Below the pieces are notes generated by a model. That model was not told where the DNA came from, made no database searches, and saw only the letters and a list, made by a program, of their open reading frames with translations. Of a DNA stretch of 64,000 nt, positions 8,367 to 17,181 are shown piece after piece. The first letter of the stretch is position 1; every line of letters begins with the position of its first letter. The stretch lies in NCBI GenBank assembly GCA_046297395.1, contig JBKCNM010000104.1:47024-111023 (forward strand), in the 5' to 3' direction. Origin of the DNA: JBEICQ01 sp046297395 (lineage in GTDB: Bacteria > Bacteroidota > Bacteroidia > UBA4408). The position numbers and the translations under genes were made by a program.

Positions 8367-11300
8367 TCATGCAAGGTTGAATGTCAGAAAAAATATACTC
8401 CCTTTTCCCGGACTTGAACTGAACCCAATGGAGCCGTTATTTTGTTCGGTGAGTTTTTGAACCATGGCCAGCCCCAAGCCGGTGCCTCCGCTTTTCGTGG
8501 TAAAATTGGGTTTGAATATTTTATCGTAATCCTCTTGCGGAATACCAATTCCATTGTCTCTGATTTCAATTTTAATCTCGTTATTATTCAACTTGATTAA
8601 TTCAATGTCAACACAGCCTTCTTTGTTCTCATCCATCGACTGAAGAGCATTTTTTATAAGGTTGTTGAAAATCCTAAGCATTTGGTTCTTATCAGCAATA
8701 ATGTTGCTTTGGTCACCTTTCATGCCATGTAGGTGAATGGGTATTCCTTGATTTTTGTGCAATTCTGCAACTGATGCCAGCAGGGCCGATAGTGATACCC
8801 GTTCCGGTATAGATTTTTCCAGAGAAGCAAACATGGAGAACTCATCTGCAATCCTGTTGAGAGAATCTATTTGCTCAATGAGTGTATCAGATACCCGCAT
8901 GAACCTCTCTTTCCAGGCCAGGTCGTTTTCATGCAAGGATTTTTGTAGGTGCTGAACACTCAGTTTCATGGGAGTCAATGGGTTTTTAATTTCATGAGCC
9001 ACCTGTCTCGCCATTTCTTTCCATGCTCCCTCCCTTTCTTTTTGTGCCAGCCTAGTGGCTTTTTCTTCCAGCTCTTTGAGCATGTTGTTGTATACGCTGA
9101 TGAGTGAACCAATTTCATCGCTGATAGGATAATGAATGGGTTGGTTTGTGTTACTCAAGGAGAGATTGGAAAAGCGATCTCCCAGCATGCTGAGAGGAAT
9201 GGTAATACGATTACTTATCCACAAGGAAAAAAGTGTAGCAGCAACAAATACCAAAACATAGATGGTAAGTAAAATCATTAACAAATTAATAACTTCTTTT
9301 TCAAGTTTTTCCTGGGTATCAAAAACAGGTAATTGCAAAAATCCAAGTAACTTATTGTTGTTGTTTCTTACTTGTATATAATAACTTGTGTAAGGCAGAT
9401 TACCAATTTCTTCATCCTGAGAAAAGTCAGGCTCCTTATTCAAAATAAGCTTGCTGTAGGCCATAGGTTGCATCCTTGGGGGCAGGAGTTTTTCCTCAAA
9501 CAAATTAATTTTTGAGGAAGATGTAATGCATCCGGTGGTGTCATACAGGTTTAAATCGTTTCCAAATAATCCTGAGACTTTTGTGAGAATGTAATTGTTA
9601 TAATCGCTATTGCTCTTACTAAGATAATTTTCATCACCTATGCGGTTCTGAAGTTCTGCATTGATGCTTTCCAACTGGTGGTATACATACTGTTGATTCT
9701 CTTGTCGGTAATGATTAATCAGGTAAAATATCGTGATGATTCCAAAGCCCGTGAGCGCAATCACAACCAATCCAATAACAATTAATCGGATTCTTGTTTT
9801 GAGTGTTTTTAATCGCTTATAGTAATCTGATGCATCTCCGCGAAGAAAAAATGCCATGGTCAACAAAACGCCAAAAATGATAAAGAGCAAGCTAGATAAA
9901 CTAAAAAACTTGCGGGTATCAACAGGTTGGTGGCTAACAATAAAGATGCGATCTTTTCCACTTTTGGTATAATAATGCCTTGTTCCTTTGTATTCGAAGA
10001 AACTCCCGTTTAATAATTTATGGGGAATAAAAGTGGCTTTGAAAGGATAGATGTAGCGGTTTTCTCCAAATGCATTTACCAACAGATTGTTTTTATAAGT
10101 GGCATAGGAAAGCTGCTTGAATTCTTCCGGCAGGGTAAATCGTTTGTCAATTAGCAATGATGGATATCCTAGGGTGTTGTAATTAAATTTAGAAGTGAGT
10201 TCAATAAATAAACTCAATCTCTGTCGCCGTCCTTTTAGAGGAACATTGAGTTTGTAGGTGGCAAGCAGTCCCCTTGTTTCATCCCCTTCTCCGGGAATGT
10301 AATATAGGTTTGGGATGCCACTGTAATTCTCTGAATGAGTGTATATTTTTTCAAAAAAATCCAGTCGTTCAAATTCCGCATTCACTGATTTGGTTACGAG
10401 GCGACAAGTTGTATCGTATACATAGATTTTAGAATCAAATTTTTCCCAATATCCATTCAGGTATTTTTCTTGGAGTCGTTTAAAAAGTAGGGGATAATCT
10501 TTTTCATTCCCGCCTAGTGACCTCAGTATTATACTGTCTTCTTCAATAGAACCCGACATTTCATTAAAAAGAAATTCTGCGATACCATCTTTTTCACCCG
10601 AAATTTTCTCGGCCAGAATGATTGCTCTTTCATTTGTACGATTCTGTATTTCTTTGCTAAATACCCATGCGCCCCACAATGAAAAAAGCAAGAGGAAAAT
10701 GATGCTTCTCGAGATGTTTTCCTGTCTAAAAAGGTCCTTGTCGAACAGCCGGTGAAAGATGACATACAAACTGCTGAATATGATAACTTCCGGGTGTTTG
10801 CCCCCACTGAAATAAACGATGAGAGCCACTGTAAAGGATACAGATAGAGTAACCAGGAAAAAATCGCGCACGGTCTCTGCTTTACCCGCTTGTTTCACCG
10901 CCATGCTTGCAAACTCATGGAAGGTTAAAAATACCATACCTGCAATGAGCCAGCCCATAAATGAGAATGCATTGAAGGCAAACAGATAATCAAAGTCGAG
11001 ATTGATATTGGAATCACTGATAAGACTTGAAAGGAGTTTTGAACCACCAATTGCCATCAGATGAACAGACAGCAGGAAAAATAGTGAGATCAGGCTGTGG
11101 ATTTGTTTTTTTTTGTTCAGTAAAAGTTTGGAATGATGCATTTCCAAACCTATACGATAGAGCATGAAAAGGCTGATAATAAAGTCACCAAGTGAGGGAT
11201 TGATTCCCGTGGCATAATAGGATGGATGAAAAACTTCAAGAAACTCTTTCATGCTGAATGGATCAAAAAAGGAAATTCCTGAACGGAATCCGAGCATGAG

Positions 11301-12059
11301 CATGAGGTAAATAATCCATGAATAAAACTCTCCGAAAAAAATCTCAACCTGTTTTCTAATTAGTGAAAACCATTTGGTCAATGCATAGATGAACAAAAGG
11401 ATACATAAAAATGAAGCAAGCCAGGGACCATTTTTATAAGCTACTTTAGGAAGAAGAATAAAAGCCTTGTTAAAGCTTGGATGGTTAATTTTAATTCCTG
11501 CAGGAAGGGCTTCATGATAAACACCGTAGCCAAATTTCGAAAGTGCTTCAGGATAGGTATCACCAAGATATTTATTGTCAATCGGATATTCTTGTTTGAT
11601 CAGCACATAATAAACCAGCGTTCCATTTGGATGTTGGAAAAGGTATTTTACATACCATCCACCGTTTATTTTACTTGATAATCCCGAGATCCCGGGGTGA
11701 TTTTCAATCACTGCGGCATTAGACCAAAAGGAAGCTTTTTTCCCTGAGTAGAAACAAACATAAATTCCCTTTTTGTGAAGTTTATTGAAATCTCCGTTTT
11801 CCAGTTTCTCAAAAAGTATTTCGGGCGAAAGCGGCTGTGCCTTTGTAAAAGCAGCTGCATGTGTGCTTGATTCATGAAAGGCATTTTTGAGGTAGCGATT
11901 TACCTCTTTCAGGAGTTGCTCAGCGTTTGTGTTGTCCCTGCTGCTGCTGTTAAACGCCTGTGCAAGTAACAAAGCCAATAAACCTGCCAGCGGATAAATA
12001 AGGAATGTTAGATATTTGAATTTCCTGTTTTTCAAGTCCCTTTTCTGAAAGGTAAGCAT
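8367..12059 (-). CDS. Large multi-pass sensor histidine kinase (NtrY-like kinase core)
   Basis: A 1230-residue inner-membrane kinase. The first half is unusual: a short N-terminal anchor and extracytoplasmic region (to about 200), a block of roughly eight or more membrane segments (about 210-480), a large extracytoplasmic domain, another membrane helix near 715, and a further periplasmic part. A HAMP linker (about 935-985) follows. The dimerisation domain carries phospho-acceptor H1022 in HEIKNPLTPM, and the ATPase domain shows the N box (NNLIKNALQSM) and G boxes (RDNGIGIP, GGTGLGLAMV). HEIKNPLTPM resembles NtrY-type kinases. No response regulator gene adjoins, so it is an orphan in this window. 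The signal is unknown, and no convincing promoter box was found upstream. Confidence 0.88.
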   Translation of the reverse strand: MLTFQKRDLKNRKFKYLTFLIYPLAGLLALLLAQAFNSSSRDNTNAEQLLKEVNRYLKNAFHESSTHAAAFTKAQPLSPEILFEKLENGDFNKLHKKGIYVCFYSGKKASFWSNAAVIENHPGISGLSSKINGGWYVKYLFQHPNGTLVYYVLIKQEYPIDNKYLGDTYPEALSKFGYGVYHEALPAGIKINHPSFNKAFILLPKVAYKNGPWLASFLCILLFIYALTKWFSLIRKQVEIFFGEFYSWIIYLMLMLGFRSGISFFDPFSMKEFLEVFHPSYYATGINPSLGDFIISLFMLYRIGLEMHHSKLLLNKKKQIHSLISLFFLLSVHLMAIGGSKLLSSLISDSNINLDFDYLFAFNAFSFMGWLIAGMVFLTFHEFASMAVKQAGKAETVRDFFLVTLSVSFTVALIVYFSGGKHPEVIIFSSLYVIFHRLFDKDLFRQENISRSIIFLLLFSLWGAWVFSKEIQNRTNERAIILAEKISGEKDGIAEFLFNEMSGSIEEDSIILRSLGGNEKDYPLLFKRLQEKYLNGYWEKFDSKIYVYDTTCRLVTKSVNAEFERLDFFEKIYTHSENYSGIPNLYYIPGEGDETRGLLATYKLNVPLKGRRQRLSLFIELTSKFNYNTLGYPSLLIDKRFTLPEEFKQLSYATYKNNLLVNAFGENRYIYPFKATFIPHKLLNGSFFEYKGTRHYYTKSGKDRIFIVSHQPVDTRKFFSLSSLLFIIFGVLLTMAFFLRGDASDYYKRLKTLKTRIRLIVIGLVVIALTGFGIITIFYLINHYRQENQQYVYHQLESINAELQNRIGDENYLSKSNSDYNNYILTKVSGLFGNDLNLYDTTGCITSSSKINLFEEKLLPPRMQPMAYSKLILNKEPDFSQDEEIGNLPYTSYYIQVRNNNNKLLGFLQLPVFDTQEKLEKEVINLLMILLTIYVLVFVAATLFSLWISNRITIPLSMLGDRFSNLSLSNTNQPIHYPISDEIGSLISVYNNMLKELEEKATRLAQKEREGAWKEMARQVAHEIKNPLTPMKLSVQHLQKSLHENDLAWKERFMRVSDTLIEQIDSLNRIADEFSMFASLEKSIPERVSLSALLASVAELHKNQGIPIHLHGMKGDQSNIIADKNQMLRIFNNLIKNALQSMDENKEGCVDIELIKLNNNEIKIEIRDNGIGIPQEDYDKIFKPNFTTKSGGTGLGLAMVQKLTEQNNGSIGFSSSPGKGSIFFLTFNLA

Positions 12060-12261
12060 TTGATTTTAAAGCTTTTGTTTTATTTTTTTGCCAATCTTTT
12101 TAAACCTCCTGAGGCTGTTTCATCCAGCAAATCAGCGGTTTATTTTTTAGCCATTTCATATGCAAAACTTTGCTTTGTTACTGGACGAAAGTAGAGAATT
12201 GCCTGTGAAACAAATGCTCAATATTATTATCAAAACCTGTGCCTGATGTTGTTAATTTATT

Positions 12262-12269
12262 TATTTTTG
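12262..12269 (+). promoter_or_regulatory. -7 promoter box of the tRNA-Leu gene
   Basis: TATTTTTG is a perfect TAnnTTTG. It ends 9 nt before the mature 5' end of the tRNA, the distance expected for a short 5' leader. No clear -33 TTTG was seen. Confidence 0.55.
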
Positions 12270-12278
12270 CGGCACTTT

Positions 12279-12358
12279 GCCCAGTTGGCGAAATTGGTAG
12301 ACGCACCATCTTGAGGGGGTGGCGGGAAACCGTGCTGGTTCGAATCCAGTACTGGGCA
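12279..12358 (+). tRNA. tRNA-Leu (anticodon GAG)
   Basis: A complete class II tRNA cloverleaf can be folded by hand. The 7-bp acceptor stem pairs GCCCAGT (12279-12285) with ACTGGGC (12351-12357). The D-stem is GCG/CGC with loop AAATTGGTAGA. The anticodon stem is CCATC/GGTGG, and loop TTGAGGG gives anticodon GAG (12313-12315), which reads CUC/CUU. A variable arm CGG-GAAA-CCG and a T-arm with TTCGAAT follow. The long variable arm is as expected for leucine. The discriminator is A at 12358, and CCA is not encoded. The stop codon of the convergent membrane protein gene begins at the next base. Confidence 0.95.
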
Positions 12359-12799
12359 CTAAAAAATCTTCAGCATCGAAAGAATGATGCTCCAAGTGGC
12401 TGTTGATGCCCACAGGAATGAGATCACCTTCTTTTTGTTTTTAAAATAACGCATGGCAATGATGCAACCCACAGGGTAGGAGAGGAAAAGGGGGGTAATG
12501 GCAGCTATTCCCAATAATCCGTATTTTATTTTCACCCTTACTATCATTTTGTTTTTAACAGTAAATGATCTTTTAGTTCTTGGGGTTTTGTTTTTCTTTT
12601 TCAGTTTGGCAGCTCTTTTCAATAGCCAGTCGCTTGTATGCACAAAAACAAAACTACCCGCACAGCCTCCCAAAGTGGTGGCAAACACAGATTTCAATAA
12701 ATTGAATTTGAGAAGATATGACAAGGGAATTCCTCCTAGACCCATTTTAAGTGAGCTTAGTAAAATGACCATCAGAAGTTCTCTGAAATCTTGTTGCAT
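12359..12799 (-). CDS. Small integral membrane protein of unknown function
   Basis: A 146-residue protein with about four hydrophobic segments (roughly 5-25, 32-55, 90-115 and 125-145). A very basic cytoplasmic loop in the middle is rich in Lys/Arg (RAAKLKKKNKTPRTKRS). The glycines and the LSYPVGCIIAMRY segment faintly recall small DedA/COG2426-like transporters, but I cannot assign a family. It lies alone, convergent with tRNA-Leu and ending at the base after the tRNA, and divergent from metF with about 45 nt between start codons. The composition and membrane pattern support a real gene. Confidence 0.65.
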   Translation of the reverse strand: MQQDFRELLMVILLSSLKMGLGGIPLSYLLKFNLLKSVFATTLGGCAGSFVFVHTSDWLLKRAAKLKKKNKTPRTKRSFTVKNKMIVRVKIKYGLLGIAAITPLFLSYPVGCIIAMRYFKNKKKVISFLWASTATWSIILSMLKIF

Positions 12800-12831
12800 G
12801 TGCTAAATTGTATGAAATCTTGTTTTTGCAT

Positions 12832-12839
12832 TATTTTTG
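12832..12839 (+). promoter_or_regulatory. -7 promoter box of metF
   Basis: TATTTTTG matches TAnnTTTG and ends only 6 nt before the ATG at 12846. An ATTG at 12807-12810, 21 nt upstream, could be the -33 element. The expected transcription start is within a few bases of the start codon, so the mRNA would be nearly leaderless. Confidence 0.55.
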
Positions 12840-12845
12840 CCGGAT

Positions 12846-13802
12846 ATGAGAGTTATCGACCATTTAAAGAACGCTAAATCGAGGTGTTTGTTTTCATTTG
12901 AAATTCTTCCTCCAGTTAAAGGCAAAAGTATCGATTCCATTTATGAAGGCATTGATCCCCTGATTGAATTTCAACCCAATTTCATCAATGTTACTTATCA
13001 CAGAGAGGAGTATATTTATAAAAAGCGTGAAGGAGGTTATCTTGAAAAAGTGGCTATTCGCAAGCGCCCCGGTACAGTAGGGATATGTGCAGCCATTATT
13101 AACCGCTATAAAATAGATGCGGTGCCTCACATAATTTGTGGAGGATTTACGCGTGAGGAGACCGAAAATGCATTACTTGATTTACAATATCTGGGCATAG
13201 ACAATGTACTTGCGCTCAGAGGAGATGCCATAAAAACAGAAGCATTGTTTGTTCCGGAGCCCAATGGCAATCGTTATGCATCAGAATTGGTGCAACAAGT
13301 GGTAAACCTCAACAATGGTAATTTTCTTAGCGGTGAAACCTTCGATCCACTGTCCTCACCCATATGTATTGGCGTGGCCGGTTATCCGGAAAAACATTTT
13401 GAAGCACCGAACCTGAGAAGCGATCTCAGTTTCCTGAAGATGAAAGTTGATTCAGGTGCTGATTATATTGTTACTCAGTTGTTCTATGACAATGCCGCAT
13501 TTTTTGCTTTCCAGAAAGCCTGTTCTGAGATGGGAATCAATGTGCCTATCATTCCGGGTTTAAAGCCAATTGTCAATAAAAAACAATTGACCACCCTCCC
13601 CAAGATTTTCAATATTGATATTCCTTATGACCTTTACAAAGCTGTGGATGCCGCTAAAGATGATGAAACCGCAAAACGAATTGGCATTGAATGGTGTATT
13701 CAACAATCGAAGGAATTAAAAAATGCGGGTGTTCCCTGTTTGCATTATTACACCATGGGTAAATCTGAAGCAGTGAAAACTGTTTGTAAAGAGATTTTTT
13801 AA
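12846..13802 (+). CDS. metF: Methylenetetrahydrofolate reductase
   Basis: A flavoprotein that reduces 5,10-methylene-THF to 5-methyl-THF for methionine synthesis. The 318-residue TIM-barrel protein shows the family features: SFEILPPVKG at the N-terminus with the conserved Glu near residue 18, the folate/FAD strand LALRGDA, the block CIGVAGYPEKHFEAPN, then DYIVTQLFYDN and PIIPGLKPI. Length is that of bacterial MetF without the eukaryotic regulatory domain. The start ATG at 12846 follows the family N-terminus, and an in-frame TTG at 12837 lies inside the promoter box. It is monocistronic and convergent with ctaA. Confidence 0.95.
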   Translation: MRVIDHLKNAKSRCLFSFEILPPVKGKSIDSIYEGIDPLIEFQPNFINVTYHREEYIYKKREGGYLEKVAIRKRPGTVGICAAIINRYKIDAVPHIICGGFTREETENALLDLQYLGIDNVLALRGDAIKTEALFVPEPNGNRYASELVQQVVNLNNGNFLSGETFDPLSSPICIGVAGYPEKHFEAPNLRSDLSFLKMKVDSGADYIVTQLFYDNAAFFAFQKACSEMGINVPIIPGLKPIVNKKQLTTLPKIFNIDIPYDLYKAVDAAKDDETAKRIGIEWCIQQSKELKNAGVPCLHYYTMGKSEAVKTVCKEIF

Positions 13803-13819
13803 ATCTTCTTTGCTCTTCA

Positions 13820-14749
13820 TCAATTTCTCGGGGTCCTGATTAAATCCGTGAGCCGGAACATCAAGGCTCCAAAAATTAAACAGGCAAGTATGACATGTAT
13901 AGGTTGAAGCCAGGCCGGCACCTCGTACATCTTCATCAATCCCCCGGCTATTGCTTCCATGATTAGTGTGACTGATATGATGATTCCTGGAAAAGAAATC
14001 TTTTGTTCCTTATACTCCCCGTAGCAAAGCAGCAATGAAAGCCCCAACAGCATTGTAGCAAGTATCTGATGAAATAAAAACAGACCGGCAAAAACACCGG
14101 CAAACGCAAATATCTTCCATTCCACACCTGATTGGAGAAGAGATTCCAGCATTTCTCTCACCTGGGTGCCTGCAAAAAGCTGCAGGAGAAAGAGAAAAAA
14201 AAGCAGAAACCAGCCCTGAACAATTTTTTTTGAAGGGTATTCCTGCTGCTTACGGGAAGTTAAAACAACATGCTGTATGATAAGTGCAGCAAGAATGATG
14301 CAAGCAAGTGCCATATGGAGTGTTACTTTAAAGGGTGCCAGGTTGCTCGACACCACTTTGGCTCCCAGCCAACCCTGAAAAAGCGTAAGCAACAAAACCA
14401 TCACCGACATGGCAAACACTGTTTTTTGGGATTTGCGGGTTAAAAAACCTGCTAAAGCATTTATCAGCACTGCCAAACCAAGAACTACACCCAAGAGGCG
14501 ATTGAGATATTCTACCCATGTGTGAACCACATTGAAATCAGCAATTTCTTTGCCCTGCACTTTAAACAACTCCTTGTAATTGAGTGGAAGTTCATCGATG
14601 CTGGTTGGAGGAATGTATTGCCCGAAACATTTGGGCCAATCCGGACACCCCATGCCGCTTCCTGTAGCCCTAACTATTGCACCCGCAAGAATAACGAGAT
14701 AGGTGAGTACAATACACCAAAGCACCGTTCTCTTCTGAAAGATCATCAT
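13820..14749 (-). CDS. ctaA: Haem A synthase (COX15/CtaA)
   Basis: An inner-membrane haem O monooxygenase making haem A for aa3-type cytochrome oxidase. The diagnostic segment RATGSGMGCPDWPKCFG follows the first membrane helix, and further helices carry conserved histidines (VVHTWVEYLNR, LHMALA, HQILATM, QPIHV) that bind the haems. It has 309 residues and about eight helices, the normal size. The start overlaps the kup stop (ATGA at 14746-14749), so the two are translationally coupled. It implies an aerobic respiratory lifestyle. Oxidase genes are not in this window. Confidence 0.93.
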   Translation of the reverse strand: MMIFQKRTVLWCIVLTYLVILAGAIVRATGSGMGCPDWPKCFGQYIPPTSIDELPLNYKELFKVQGKEIADFNVVHTWVEYLNRLLGVVLGLAVLINALAGFLTRKSQKTVFAMSVMVLLLTLFQGWLGAKVVSSNLAPFKVTLHMALACIILAALIIQHVVLTSRKQQEYPSKKIVQGWFLLFFLFLLQLFAGTQVREMLESLLQSGVEWKIFAFAGVFAGLFLFHQILATMLLGLSLLLCYGEYKEQKISFPGIIISVTLIMEAIAGGLMKMYEVPAWLQPIHVILACLIFGALMFRLTDLIRTPRN

Positions 14750-16698
14750 GAAATTCGTTTGAGATTAAAGTCTTTAACCGGTGCAATTAACATCGGAAAC
14801 TTTTCAACCAGCACATTGCTTGTATCCAGGCCGAATGCTTTTTCTTCAGAAAGGGAGATATGTTTCAAAACAAAATACAATTTCAGGATCACCTTTTCGT
14901 AAAAAGGCAGTTCATTTTCATTGGAAAGAAACTTTTCAATAACCACAAATTTGAAATCACCAATTACATTGTTTCTATTCAAAGATTCATACCTGCTGGT
15001 GATGTCAACTTCTCCGGCTTTAACCATATCTTCCACTACTTTACGAAACATTAGGTTAATACGAGGTGCTACCCTGAAGCCAAGACGGAAATCAATTCTG
15101 ATCACATCATTTTTTACAAGGTGGTAAACCTTGTACTCGCATCTATAGGGCTCGTCAACCACATCAACATGCACAAACCAATAAATATCAGCCCTTTTGG
15201 GTTGCTTTTGTAAAATGGAATAAATCACTTTAGATTCAATGTCCTCCACGCGATTGGCAGAAGTCAGGTAAACCAGATGCGTGGCATATTTTGGAATGGA
15301 TGTGTCGTTACTGAGATCTTTCAATAATGAAAGGTAATCATCAATTGAAGTAAATTCTACATAACGGGTTTTGATTTTTCTTGCTTCATTCCATATCCAC
15401 ATCACTGAGAAGAGGAAAAACCCGATGATCAGCGTGACATAGCCTCCGTGTACAAACTTCCCCATGTTCGAAATCAGAAACATGGTCTCTATAAATGCAT
15501 ACAATGCGATACTTACGATTATAAAAAATCGATTGTATCTCTTTAAAATCATATAGTAATTGAGAAGTGTGGTCGTCATTAGCATGGTAAGAACGATGGC
15601 AAGACCATACGCTGCACCCATGTTGGAAGACTCCCTGAAATACATCACAACACCGATGCAACCCAACATCAGCAACCAATTAACTGAGGGTATGTATAAC
15701 TGTCCGCGTGTTTCGGTTGGATATACCACTTTCACTTTGGGCCAGAAGTTCAGTCGCATGGCTTCATTAATAAGTGTAAACGACCCGCTGATTAATGCCT
15801 GAGAAGCAACAATAGCCGCAGAAGTTGCAACGGTGATTCCAATGATATAGAACCACTCCGGCATGATCGAATAAAATGGGTTGGCTCCCTTGAAGGAAGA
15901 AAGATACATGCCGTCATGAGAAATAAGCCATGCGCCTTGTCCAAAATAGTTCAGCACCAACATCACTTTCACGAAAATCCAGGTGATTCGGATATTTTGT
16001 TTGCCGCAGTGGCCCAGGTCAGAGTAAAGTGCTTCAGCACCTGTAGTGCAAAGAAACACAGCACTAAGCAGGTAAAGCGCATGCGGATGATGCACGAGGA
16101 TGTCGTAGGCATAATAAGGATTGAGGGCCTTTAATACACCAATGTTGCCAAAGAGTTGGATTGTTCCCAGAATACCTATCATACTGAACCAGATGAACAT
16201 GACAGGGCCAAAAAATCTTCCGATAAATCTCGTACCAAATTGCTGAATAAAGAACAAAAAAGAGATGATGCCAATGACTATGGGTACTGTGGGGATATCG
16301 TTTCTATAGATCCTCAAACCTTCAACAGCAGATGCCACAGAGATGGGGGGTGTAATGATTCCATCGGCAAGTAGTGTGGAACCACCAATCAAAGCAGGAA
16401 ATATCAACCATTTTGTTTTTGTGCGTCTAACAAGCGCATACAAGGAGAAAATGCCCCCTTCACCCTTGTTGTCTGCTCTTAGGGTAATGACAACATACTT
16501 AATAGTGGTCTGAAGAGTAAGTGTCCAAAATATACAGGAAATTCCTCCTAAAACGATGTCTTTATTGATAGGACCTTCACCTATGATTTCTTTCAGCACA
16601 TATAGTGGTGAAGTACCTATATCGCCATATATAATGCCTAAAGTGACAAGAAGCCCGGCGATTGTGGCTTTTTCCAGTTTGTGATGCTCTCCGGCCAT
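14746..16698 (-). CDS. kup: Low-affinity potassium transporter, KUP/HAK/KT family
   Basis: A 650-residue K+ uptake protein. The signature GIIYGDIGTSPLYVLKE lies at the first membrane helix, followed by the selectivity/transport block GEGGIFSLYALVRR and about twelve helices to residue ~460. A soluble C-terminal domain of about 190 residues is rich in charged residues, as is normal for the family. The start at 16698 (MAGEHHK) is chosen because the longer reading frame up to 16749 would run through the promoter box and terminator stem upstream. It is followed by ctaA with a 4-nt overlap. Confidence 0.93.
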   Translation of the reverse strand: MAGEHHKLEKATIAGLLVTLGIIYGDIGTSPLYVLKEIIGEGPINKDIVLGGISCIFWTLTLQTTIKYVVITLRADNKGEGGIFSLYALVRRTKTKWLIFPALIGGSTLLADGIITPPISVASAVEGLRIYRNDIPTVPIVIGIISFLFFIQQFGTRFIGRFFGPVMFIWFSMIGILGTIQLFGNIGVLKALNPYYAYDILVHHPHALYLLSAVFLCTTGAEALYSDLGHCGKQNIRITWIFVKVMLVLNYFGQGAWLISHDGMYLSSFKGANPFYSIMPEWFYIIGITVATSAAIVASQALISGSFTLINEAMRLNFWPKVKVVYPTETRGQLYIPSVNWLLMLGCIGVVMYFRESSNMGAAYGLAIVLTMLMTTTLLNYYMILKRYNRFFIIVSIALYAFIETMFLISNMGKFVHGGYVTLIIGFFLFSVMWIWNEARKIKTRYVEFTSIDDYLSLLKDLSNDTSIPKYATHLVYLTSANRVEDIESKVIYSILQKQPKRADIYWFVHVDVVDEPYRCEYKVYHLVKNDVIRIDFRLGFRVAPRINLMFRKVVEDMVKAGEVDITSRYESLNRNNVIGDFKFVVIEKFLSNENELPFYEKVILKLYFVLKHISLSEEKAFGLDTSNVLVEKFPMLIAPVKDFNLKRIS

Positions 16699-16709
16699 GA
16701 ATGAAGGCG

Positions 16710-16717
16710 CAAAGGTA
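16710..16717 (-). promoter_or_regulatory. -7 promoter box of the kup-ctaA operon
   Basis: On the minus strand this reads TACCTTTG, a perfect TAnnTTTG, 11 nt before the ATG at 16698. It supports the shorter kup start. No -33 TTTG at standard spacing was seen. Confidence 0.5.
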
Positions 16718-16731
16718 TACGGGTTTGGGAC

Positions 16732-16757
16732 AAAAAAAAAGGTACGCAATGCGTACC
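16732..16757 (-). terminator. Rho-independent terminator of the PID-CTERM-like gene
   Basis: Stem GGTACGC/GCGTACC (16741-16747 with 16751-16757), loop of 3 nt. On the minus strand it is followed by nine U residues (plus-strand A run 16732-16740). It sits 26 nt past the stop of the small gene at 16784 and just upstream of the kup promoter, separating the two units. Confidence 0.75.
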
Positions 16758-16783
16758 TTCAGAATTCGTTTCACAAACCGAAC

Positions 16784-16975
16784 TTATGGGTTCTGGTCTT
16801 TTTTCTTTTTGTCGTAGATTTTCTTGGCACCATAACCAACACAACCCGCAACCAGGAGACTTAGGCCCCCGTCAATGGGAATGGGTGTTGGAGGTGGTGG
16901 GGGAGGAGCTGCTAAAGCAGATGCCGCTGTCAGAACCATACCGACGATTGTGAATAACTGCAGTTTGAATTTCAT
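16784..16975 (-). CDS. PID-CTERM-like small sorted protein
   Basis: A 63-residue protein with a tripartite C-terminal sorting signal. The N-terminal signal peptide ends near ASALA (residue ~22). A proline-rich linker APPPPPPTPIPID is followed by GG, then a hydrophobic helix LSLLVAGCVGYGA and a basic tail KKIYDKKKK. This motif-helix-basic-tail design is that of exosortase/archaeosortase-type substrates. The PID-GG motif matches what I recall as the PID-CTERM family of Bacteroidota. Almost nothing is left between the signal peptide and the sorting signal. It is monocistronic, with its own -7 box and terminator. No exosortase gene is present in the window, and a plain tail-anchored peptide is the alternative. 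Confidence 0.72.
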   Translation of the reverse strand: MKFKLQLFTIVGMVLTAASALAAPPPPPPTPIPIDGGLSLLVAGCVGYGAKKIYDKKKKDQNP

Positions 16976-16979
16976 ATTG

Positions 16980-16991
16980 TTAAGATCTTAA
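16980..16991 (-). promoter_or_regulatory. 12-bp perfect palindrome in the leader of the PID-CTERM-like gene
   Basis: TTAAGATCTTAA, self-complementary, lies between the -7 box (16995-17002) and the ATG at 16975. It could be a repressor site or a leader hairpin, or chance in an AT-rich stretch. Confidence 0.3.
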
Positions 16992-16994
16992 ACA

Positions 16995-17002
16995 CAAAAT
17001 TA
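16995..17002 (-). promoter_or_regulatory. -7 promoter box of the PID-CTERM-like gene
   Basis: On the minus strand this reads TAATTTTG, a perfect TAnnTTTG. An ATTG (17021-17024, minus strand) 18 nt further upstream is an acceptable -33 element. The leader before the ATG is about 19 nt. Confidence 0.6.
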
Positions 17003-17181
17003 AAAGTTTTTTCTAAGCACCAATTCGATTATTCGCAATATTGCTTAAGTATCACATTATCAGTAACAAAAATTATCCAAGGAAGGTTTTAACAGGAGGG
17101 TTTTATGTATCAGCGCCAAAGGTGTCCTATGAGAAGATATGTTTAGGTTCAGATGAGAATGTTTACTATTTTGGCACAGAA

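Noticed and set aside
13795..13820. AT-rich hairpin between convergent metF and ctaA as a terminator
   Set aside because: Only five A/T-rich base pairs (GATTT/AAATC) form, too weak to call.
16699..16749. Upstream extension of kup to 16749
   Set aside because: It would run through the TACCTTTG promoter box and the terminator stem; the family N-terminus fits MAGEHHK at 16698.
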